From NCBI GenBank assembly GCA_947451735.1, contig CANGAY010000052.1, positions 1-6,123 of the forward strand: DNA of 6,123 nucleotides, written 5' to 3'. The stretch comes from Actinomycetota bacterium (lineage in GTDB: Bacteria > Actinomycetota > Thermoleophilia > Miltoncostaeales > Miltoncostaeaceae). This document shows positions 1-4,638 of the stretch, piece by piece. Made by a program: the position numbers and the translations under genes. Every line of letters starts with the position of its first letter. Position 1 is the stretch's first letter. The notes beneath the pieces were generated by a model that was not told the DNA's origin, made no database searches, and saw nothing but the letters and a program-made list of their open reading frames with translations.

Positions 1-504
1 ATCCTCAATTCGCCCCACCCCGTGGCAAGCGCCGAGTGCCGCCAGGTGCCCGAGCAGCAGCAGAAGAGCTGGTACATGCTGCTGTTCCAGTTCCCCGGCA
101 TCGCCGAGGAGTGGCTGCTGAAGGACGACGCCGCCAACCTCGAGACCTTCGTGTTCGACACCGCTGCGCCCGGCACGTTCCCGTCCGAGGAGCGCCGCAT
201 CTTCAAGGACGCCCTCATGCGCCCCGGCGCCATGACCGCCGCGCTCGAGTACTACCGGGCCAACATCCCGCCGGAGAACTGGCTGAAGCCGCCGCCCGAA
301 TTGCCGCCCATCACCGTGCCCACCACCATCGCGTGGGCCGACAACGACGCCTACATGAGCGACCTGCTGCTCGAGCGCTCAATCACCAAGGTCACCGGTG
401 CGCTCGAGGTGGTGCCGCTCGCGGGTGTGAGCCACTGGGCCCAGCAGGAGGCGCCGGCTTTGGTGAGTGACGCGTTGCTCGCGCACCTGGCACAAACGGC
501 GTAG
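1..504 (+). CDS. Alpha/beta hydrolase, epoxide-hydrolase-like (5' part missing)
   Basis: C-terminal 167 residues of an alpha/beta-fold hydrolase; the frame is open at base 1, so the start and the nucleophile elbow lie outside the window. The first residues (ILNSPHP) match the strand that follows the nucleophile in epoxide-hydrolase-like proteins. Next come the cap-domain segment SWYMLLFQFPGIAEE (fragment residues 23-37) and a YYR motif (84-86), where epoxide hydrolases carry the tyrosines that polarise the epoxide. The acid is probably D116 in WADND, and the catalytic histidine is H145 in GVSHWAQQEAP, followed by the usual amphipathic C-terminal helix. Stop is TAG at 502. The family hydrolyses epoxides or, in close relatives, haloalkanes or fluoroacetate, in the cytoplasm; the substrate cannot be told here. 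The GTG at 22 is internal and is not a credible start, because conserved family sequence continues upstream of it. Confidence 0.88.
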   Translation: MLNSPHPVASAECRQVPEQQQKSWYMLLFQFPGIAEEWLLKDDAANLETFVFDTAAPGTFPSEERRIFKDALMRPGAMTAALEYYRANIPPENWLKPPPELPPITVPTTIAWADNDAYMSDLLLERSITKVTGALEVVPLAGVSHWAQQEAPALVSDALLAHLAQTA

Positions 505-510
505 CCCACC

Positions 511-578
511 CCGGGGACAGACCCCGCCCGGGGACAGACCCCGCCCGGGGACAGACCCCGCCCGGGGACAGACCCCCG
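511..578. repeat. Tandem array, four 17-bp units with GGGGACAGACCCC core
   Basis: Units of CCGGGGACAGACCCCGC begin at 511, 528, 545 and 562, a strict 17-bp period. The first three are identical and the fourth diverges in its last bases. Each unit contains CGGGG-ACAGA-CCCCG, an inverted repeat with 5-bp arms and a 5-nt loop. Neighbouring units can also pair across the junction (CCCCG-CC-CGGGG), so the array can fold in two registers. It fills most of the gap between the hydrolase stop (504) and the next gene, ending about 4 bp before that gene's putative -10 box. A further copy of the 13-bp core lies at 1891-1903. Similar GGGGACAGAC-type motifs are, to my knowledge, dispersed intergenic repeats in other bacteria, some linked to REP-type elements. 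That comparison is from memory and was not searched. Confidence 0.95.
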
Positions 579-581
579 ACG

Positions 582-594
582 TAAAGTGCCGGGG
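582..594 (+). promoter_or_regulatory. Putative leaderless promoter -10 (TAAAGT) of the crotonase gene
   Basis: TAAAGT at 582-587 fits the TANNNT -10 consensus. Seven nucleotides separate it from the ATG at 595, placing the expected transcription start on or next to the start codon. No purine-rich ribosome binding site at a normal distance is visible, and no -35 hexamer is seen because the upstream bases belong to the tandem repeat. Confidence 0.55.
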
Positions 595-1389
595 ATGAAT
601 CAAGACGCGCAGGGACGCATCGACACCGACCGCGATGGTGACGTCGTGGTGGTCACCATCGCCAATGAGGCCCGGGCCAACAGCCTGGACGACCCCATGC
701 TGAAAGCGCTTGCCGAGGCGCTCGACCCCGAGGCACTGGGCGACGCCCGCGCCGTGGTGCTCACCGGCGCCGGCGATCGCAACTTCAGCGGTGGAGTTGA
801 CCTGCAGGCCCGCGACGGCGACGCGCTCACCGACGCCGTGCGCAGCGGCGAGCGCCTGCTGGGCCGCGCGGCCGCGGCGGTCGAGGGCTGCCCGGTGCCC
901 GTGGTGTGTGCGCTCAACGGCAACGCGTTCGGCGGCGCGCTCGAAATCGCCATGGCCGCCGACTGGCGCATTGCCGCCCGGGGCGCCCGCTTCGGCATGC
1001 CGCCCGCCCGCCTGGGCTGGGTGTACGCCGCCGAGGGCATCCGCCGCTTCGTTGACGCCTGCGGCGCCGCCAACACCCGCGAGCTGTTTCTCACCGGCCG
1101 CCCCGTTGACGCCGAGCGCGCCCGGCAGATGGGCATGGTCAACCGGGTGGTCGACCGCCTGGAACTCGCCGATCTCGCATTCGCCGACGCCCTCGAGATC
1201 GGGAAGAACGGACCGATCGCCGTTGCCGGTATGCGGGCCGTCATCAAGGCAATCGAGACCGACGCACCGCCGTCGGAGGCCGGTGAGATCGCCGAGCGCT
1301 GGCGTCAGCGGGCGTTCCAGAGCGACGACATCGCGGAGGGCCTCGCGGCGTTCCGTGAGAAGCGGGACCCCGACTTCACCGGGCGGTAG
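595..1389 (+). CDS. Enoyl-CoA hydratase/isomerase family (crotonase fold) protein
   Basis: Complete crotonase-superfamily protein of 264 residues, a normal length. Family landmarks in order: N-terminal strand VVVVTIANEARANSLD (17-32); first oxyanion-hole region NFSGGVDL (63-70); second oxyanion helix NGNAFGGALEIAMAADWRIA (108-127), which contains E117, equivalent to Glu144 of rat enoyl-CoA hydratase; FGMPPARLG (133-141); LFLTGRPVDAERARQMGMVNRVV (164-186); and the usual tail ending in a SDDIAEGLAAFREKRDP-type motif. The second catalytic Glu of true hydratases (Glu164, in QPE) is replaced by P137, so simple hydration of enoyl-CoA is doubtful; isomerase, decarboxylase or thioesterase chemistry on an acyl-CoA are alternatives. 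ATG 595 is preferred over the in-frame GTG at 586 because a TANNNT box ends 7 nt before the ATG and GTG 586 overlaps that box. The next gene starts 7 nt after the stop, so the two are probably co-transcribed. Confidence 0.93.
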   Translation: MNQDAQGRIDTDRDGDVVVVTIANEARANSLDDPMLKALAEALDPEALGDARAVVLTGAGDRNFSGGVDLQARDGDALTDAVRSGERLLGRAAAAVEGCPVPVVCALNGNAFGGALEIAMAADWRIAARGARFGMPPARLGWVYAAEGIRRFVDACGAANTRELFLTGRPVDAERARQMGMVNRVVDRLELADLAFADALEIGKNGPIAVAGMRAVIKAIETDAPPSEAGEIAERWRQRAFQSDDIAEGLAAFREKRDPDFTGR

Positions 1390-1396
1390 ACCCCAC

Positions 1397-2281
1397 GTGT
1401 TGCGTGCGTACGCACACGACCGCTTCCACTACGAGCTGCCCGAGGGGCACCGGTTCCCGCTCGGCCGGTACCGCATGCTGCGCGAGGCAATCCAGGCCCA
1501 GGGCATCGCGCAGGTGCTGGAGGCCGATGCGGCAACCGATGACGACCTGCTGCTGGCCCACCACCCGCTGTACGTGGACCGCGTCAAGAACGGCCGCATG
1601 AGCGAGCGGGAACTGAAGGCGTTCGGCCTTCCGTGGTCGCCGGGGTTGGTGGAGCGCGGGCGCCGCAGCGTGGGCGCCACCATCGCGGCGGCCCGGGCGT
1701 CGCTGGAGGATGGCGCCGCGGTCAACCTGGGCGGCGGCACGCACCACGCGTTCGCCGACGCAGCCAAGGGTTTCTGCTCGTTCAACGACGTGGTGGTGGC
1801 AACCCGCCGCCTGCGCGCCGACGGCGCGATCTCGCGCGTGCTCGTTGTGGATCTTGACGTGCACCAGGGAGATGGCACACATTCGATGTTGGGGACAGAC
1901 CCCGATGCGACGTGCATGTCAATCAACGGTGGCGCCAACTACCCGTTCCGGCGCGTGCCCGGCGATGTGGAGGAGGACCTGCCCGACGGCACCGGTGACG
2001 ACCGTTATCTGCAGACCGTCGCCCGCCTGCTTCCCGTGGCGCTCGACCGGGGCCGCCCGGACATCTGCTTCTACCTCGCCGGGGCCGACCCGTACGAGGA
2101 CGACCGCCTGGGCCGGCTGGCCATCACCATGGAGGGAATTGCCGAGCGCGACCGCGTGGTGCGCGACGCGATGCAGGCCGCGGGCGTGCCGGTGGCCGTG
2201 TGCCTGGCCGGGGGCTATGGGCGCCAGATCACGGACACCGTTGCCATCAACCTGGCCACGGTGACGACCTGCGCCCCCTGA
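1397..2281 (+). CDS. Histone deacetylase superfamily (class IV/AcuC-like) amidohydrolase
   Basis: Zn-dependent deacetylase-fold protein of 294 residues, the compact length of bacterial HDAC11-like members, which remove acetyl or acyl groups from lysines or amines. It opens with the family's ELPEGHRFPLGRYRMLRE (13-30). The active site is well preserved: tandem histidines H116/H117 in GGGTHHAF; GFCSFND (125-131); zinc ligands D154 and H156 in DLDVHQGDGT, and D231 in LAGADP; and the transition-state tyrosine Y274 in LAGGY. The usual SMHG/SIHG reads SING here (N177). The start is GTG 1397 or TTG 1400; neither has a good ribosome binding site, and the 7-nt gap after the crotonase stop suggests translational coupling. 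The same frame stays open far upstream, but that stretch is shadow sequence of the crotonase gene. Codons 161-169 include an embedded GGGGACAGACCCC. The partner substrate is unknown. Confidence 0.93.
   Translation: MLRAYAHDRFHYELPEGHRFPLGRYRMLREAIQAQGIAQVLEADAATDDDLLLAHHPLYVDRVKNGRMSERELKAFGLPWSPGLVERGRRSVGATIAAARASLEDGAAVNLGGGTHHAFADAAKGFCSFNDVVVATRRLRADGAISRVLVVDLDVHQGDGTHSMLGTDPDATCMSINGGANYPFRRVPGDVEEDLPDGTGDDRYLQTVARLLPVALDRGRPDICFYLAGADPYEDDRLGRLAITMEGIAERDRVVRDAMQAAGVPVAVCLAGGYGRQITDTVAINLATVTTCAP
1891..1903 (+). repeat. Intragenic copy of the GGGGACAGACCCC core
   Basis: Exact 13-bp match, same orientation, to the core of the tandem array at 511-578. It covers the last base of Leu165 and codons GGG-ACA-GAC-CCC (G166-P169) of the deacetylase gene without disturbing the frame. 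Confidence 0.9.
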
Positions 2282-2286
2282 GACGA

Positions 2287-2321
2287 CCGGGGCCCGGGCG
2301 CGGTGTGCGCCCGGGCCCCGG
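2287..2321. terminator. Perfect 15-bp stem hairpin between convergent genes
   Basis: Left arm CCGGGGCCCGGGCGC (2287-2301), loop GGTGT, right arm GCGCCCGGGCCCCGG (2307-2321); all 15 pairs are Watson-Crick and nearly all are G-C. It lies 5 bp past the deacetylase stop and 25 bp from the pckA stop on the other strand, so it is placed to end transcription from both sides. Neither strand has a T-tract after the stem, so it is not a classical intrinsic terminator; tract-less hairpins are common in high-GC actinobacteria. It might instead act as a 3' mRNA stabiliser. Confidence 0.75.
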
Positions 2322-2346
2322 GGTGAAGCAGGTCTTCGGTGCGGTA

Positions 2347-3939
2347 CTAGACGAGCGGACCCGCGGCCACCACGGCCGGGCTCACCATCGACTCGTACTG
2401 CGCGAAGTTCTCCTTGAAGGCGGCCGCGAGCTTGCGGGCCGTCTCCTCGAACGCCGCGGGGTCCGGCCAGGTCTGCACCGGGTCGAGCAGCTTGGCGTCA
2501 ACGCCCGGCACGCTCACCGGCACGTGCAGGCCGAAGATCGGGTCCTGACGCGTCTCGGCGCTGTCGAGCTCGCCGTTGATGGCGGCGCGCACCAGCGTGC
2601 GGGTTGCCTTGATGGGCATGCGCGAACCCACGCCGTACTGGCCGCCGGTCCACCCGGTGTTCACCAGGTAGGCAACCGCGCCGGTCTTGTCGAGGCGCTC
2701 ACCCAGCATCTCGGCGTACACGTTGGGCTTCTGCGGCAGGAACGGCGAGCCGAAGCAGGTGCTGAACGTGGTCTGCGGCTCGGTCACGCCCACCTCGGTG
2801 CCGGCCAGCTTGGCCGTGTAGCCGGAGAGGAAGTGGAACATGGCCTGCTCGGGCGTGAGGCGGGCGATGGGCGGCAGCACGCCGAAGGCGTCGGCCGTGA
2901 GCATCACCACGGTGCTCGGGATTCCCGCGCGCTTCTCGGGCACCGAGCCCGGGATCTGCGTGAGGGTGTACGCGGCGCGCGTGTTCTCGGTGATGGAGTC
3001 GTCGTCCAGGTCGAGGTGGCGCGTGGCCGGGTCCATCACGGCGTTCTCCACCACCGTGCCGAAGTGCGTGGTGGTGGCGAAGATCTCCGGCTCGGCCTCA
3101 GCCGAGAGGTTGATGATCTTGGCGTAGCAGCCGTTCTCGATGTTGAACACGCCGTCGTCGGCCCAGCCGTGCTCGTCGTCACCGATGAGGCGGCGCTCGG
3201 GGTCGGTGGAGAGCGTGGTCTTGCCGGTGCCCGACAGGCCGAAGAACACGGCCACGCGGCCGTCGTGGGCCACGTTGGCCGAGCAGTGCATGCTGAGCAC
3301 GCCGGTCTCGGGCAGGCGGTCGTTCATGAGAGTGAAGATCGACTTCTTGATCTCACCGCCGTACTTGGTGCCACCGATGAGGATCTCGAGCTTGGTCAGG
3401 TTGAGCGTGACGAAGCCCGACGAGTTGGTGCCATGCGTGGCCGGGTCGGCGTCGAACGTGGGCGCGTGCAGGATGACGGCCTTGGGCTCGTGGGTCGTGA
3501 TCTCCTCGGGCGTGGCCGGGATGAACATGGTGCGGGCGAACAGCACGTGCCATGCGCTCTCGCTCACCAGACGCAGCGGCAGGCGGTGCTCGGGGTGGGC
3601 GCCGGCGAACGCGTCCAGCACGAACAGCTCGCGGCCGTCGCTCAGGTGGGCGGCCAGGTCGGCGCGCAGCACGTCGTTGTGCGCGGGCTCGATGGGCTGG
3701 TTGGGGCCCCACCACACGCGGGCCTCGGAGCCGGGCTCCTTGACGGTGAACTTGTCCTTGGGCGAACGACCCGTGTTGGGCGCGGTGTTCACCAGCAGCG
3801 GACCGCCCTCAGAGATGACGCCCTCGTCGCGACGGAGTGCGTGCTCGTAGAGCTCCTCCGTGGTGGGGTTCCAGTGGACGGTTCCCGAGGTCGTGACGCC
3901 GTGTGCGTCCAGTCCGACCGGCCCGTTGCCGTTGCTCAT
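2347..3939 (-). CDS. pckA: Phosphoenolpyruvate carboxykinase, ATP-dependent
   Basis: Complete 530-residue ATP-type PEP carboxykinase (EC 4.1.1.49), a usual length. It converts oxaloacetate and ATP to PEP, CO2 and ADP in the cytoplasm, the committed step of gluconeogenesis. All family signatures are present: NTGRSPKDKF (55-64) with oxaloacetate-binding R58; GGTKYGGEIKK (189-199) with the metal-binding lysine region; SMHCSANV (216-223) with metal ligand H218; P-loop GLSGTGKTTLS (234-244); the IGDDEHGW metal site (252-259) with D254/D255; ENGCYAK (268-274); and ENTRAAY (318-324) with R321. The ATG at 3939 is supported by GGAGGG 5 nt upstream. It reads toward the deacetylase gene, with the hairpin at 2287-2321 between them, and diverges from the small gene at 4072. 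Many actinobacteria use the unrelated-length GTP enzyme instead, so the ATP type is mildly informative about lineage. No sign of damage. Confidence 0.98.
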   Translation of the reverse strand: MSNGNGPVGLDAHGVTTSGTVHWNPTTEELYEHALRRDEGVISEGGPLLVNTAPNTGRSPKDKFTVKEPGSEARVWWGPNQPIEPAHNDVLRADLAAHLSDGRELFVLDAFAGAHPEHRLPLRLVSESAWHVLFARTMFIPATPEEITTHEPKAVILHAPTFDADPATHGTNSSGFVTLNLTKLEILIGGTKYGGEIKKSIFTLMNDRLPETGVLSMHCSANVAHDGRVAVFFGLSGTGKTTLSTDPERRLIGDDEHGWADDGVFNIENGCYAKIINLSAEAEPEIFATTTHFGTVVENAVMDPATRHLDLDDDSITENTRAAYTLTQIPGSVPEKRAGIPSTVVMLTADAFGVLPPIARLTPEQAMFHFLSGYTAKLAGTEVGVTEPQTTFSTCFGSPFLPQKPNVYAEMLGERLDKTGAVAYLVNTGWTGGQYGVGSRMPIKATRTLVRAAINGELDSAETRQDPIFGLHVPVSVPGVDAKLLDPVQTWPDPAAFEETARKLAAAFKENFAQYESMVSPAVVAAGPLV

Positions 3940-3944
3940 CCAAT

Positions 3945-3950
3945 CCCTCC
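3945..3950 (-). promoter_or_regulatory. pckA ribosome binding site (GGAGGG)
   Basis: On the minus strand GGAGGG is followed by 5 nt and then the ATG of pckA. It fixes the start codon and contrasts with the other genes in the window, which lack such a site. Confidence 0.85.
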
Positions 3951-3997
3951 GGTGGGGTTTCTCGTCCGCGGGGGGCGCGACCCGCTCCGCGGTCTGG

Positions 3998-4013
3998 GAA
4001 ACGTACCGGTTTC
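3998..4013. promoter_or_regulatory. GAAAC-N6-GTTTC dyad upstream of pckA, possible operator
   Basis: A perfect 5-bp inverted repeat with a 6-bp centre, lying in the 132-bp divergent spacer 59 bp from the pckA start. It overlaps a possible minus-strand -10 box, TACGTT (4005-4000). The nearest -35-like hexamer, TTGACG (4024-4019), is only 13 bp away from that box, too close for a normal sigma-70 promoter, so the promoter itself is uncertain. A regulator binding here could control pckA, the divergent gene, or both. No known regulator is recognised. Confidence 0.35.
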
Positions 4014-4058
4014 GTCGGCGTCAATCAGCACAGGAGAGTGGGCCATTCGTCCCGCTGA

Positions 4059-4071
4059 TAGCGTCGCCCAC
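4059..4071 (+). promoter_or_regulatory. Putative leaderless promoter -10 (TAGCGT) of the 4072 gene
   Basis: TAGCGT at 4059-4064 matches TANNNT and is followed by exactly 7 nt before the ATG at 4072, the same geometry as at 582-595 and 4626-4639. No ribosome binding site is seen at normal spacing and no convincing -35. Confidence 0.5.
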
Positions 4072-4602
4072 ATGCGCCGTGACGAACTGGAAAACGCCGG
4101 AATCCACCTGCCCGTGCTGGCCACGGTGTGCGCCGGACCCCTGCCGCAGCCGGGCAACTGGGCCGCCCGCCTCGATCGCCTGGGCCTCGACGTCATCACC
4201 ACCGGGGCCCCGGTGGACGATGGCGACGGTGTTGCGGCCGCCCTGGCTGCGGTGCCGCACAGGCCGGTGATGGCCATGGCGGGCGACCCGGCAGCGCTCG
4301 CGGGCGCAGGTGCGCGCATCGTGGCGTTCGATGGGCCGGCACCGGCGGGCGCGTACGCATTCCGGCCCGATGAGCAGGTGGTCACGCCCATCTCGGCCGA
4401 TGCGCCGGCCGAGAACGCCAACGACGTGGCCCGCGTGGTGCTCGACGCCGCACGGGGCGGGCAGGCGTCGGCCATCTGGGTCGCCGCCCCCGATCTGTCG
4501 CTGGTCCCCGAGGACGTGGTGGAGGCCAAGCTCGCGGCGCTCACCGAGGGCGCCCGCATGGCCCGCATGTGGCTGGCCAAGCAGCAGTCGGACCCGGACT
4601 GA
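4072..4602 (+). CDS. Uncharacterised 176-aa protein, possibly MetE/UROD-barrel-related
   Basis: I do not recognise this protein with confidence. It is soluble, with no signal peptide or membrane segment. An N-terminal stretch LPVLATVCAGPLPQPGNWAA (13-32) is followed by alternating strand-like and helix-like segments: LDVITTG (39-45), PVMAMAG (65-71), ARIVAFDG (81-88) and ASAIWVAAPDLSLVPEDVVEAKLAALTEGARMAR (132-165). The last segment resembles the C-terminal end of cobalamin-independent methionine synthase/UROD-like TIM barrels, where a strand ending in a short Gly/Leu turn leads into a helix with a KL..L..AA pattern. At about half the size of such barrels it would be a shortened derivative; the catalytic Cys/His set of MetE is not evident. 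The ATG is chosen because a TANNNT box lies 7 nt upstream; the reading frame stays open far upstream only as antisense of pckA. G/C-rich third positions support real coding. Confidence 0.72.
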   Translation: MRRDELENAGIHLPVLATVCAGPLPQPGNWAARLDRLGLDVITTGAPVDDGDGVAAALAAVPHRPVMAMAGDPAALAGAGARIVAFDGPAPAGAYAFRPDEQVVTPISADAPAENANDVARVVLDAARGGQASAIWVAAPDLSLVPEDVVEAKLAALTEGARMARMWLAKQQSDPD

Positions 4603-4625
4603 GCAGGGCTGCGCGCATGCGGGGC

Positions 4626-4638
4626 TAAGTTGACCCAT
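4626..4638 (+). promoter_or_regulatory. Putative leaderless promoter -10 (TAAGTT) of the propeller gene
   Basis: TAAGTT at 4626-4631 matches TANNNT, with 7 nt before the ATG at 4639. There is no ribosome binding site. It sits in the 36-bp gap after the 4072-4602 gene, so the secreted protein probably has its own transcript even though read-through is possible. Confidence 0.5.

Noticed and set aside
511..578. CRISPR array
   Set aside because: The period is 17 bp with no unique spacers between units; it is a plain tandem repeat.
586..594. GTG 586 as the start of the crotonase gene
   Set aside because: It would add only three residues, lacks a ribosome binding site and overlaps the putative -10 hexamer.
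505..594. Insertion sequence or transposon end
   Set aside because: No transposase, long terminal inverted repeats or target-site duplication are visible; only the short tandem repeat is present.
710..1396. Plus-strand open frame running into the deacetylase gene from upstream
   Set aside because: The upstream part is Arg/Ser/Pro-rich low-complexity translation overlapping the well-supported crotonase gene; deacetylase homology begins only after about 1397.
2200..4071. Very long plus-strand open frame opposite pckA
   Set aside because: It is the antisense shadow of pckA, kept open by GC-rich codons; the translation is rich in Arg, Gly, Val and His with no family resemblance. Only the part from ATG 4072 looks real.
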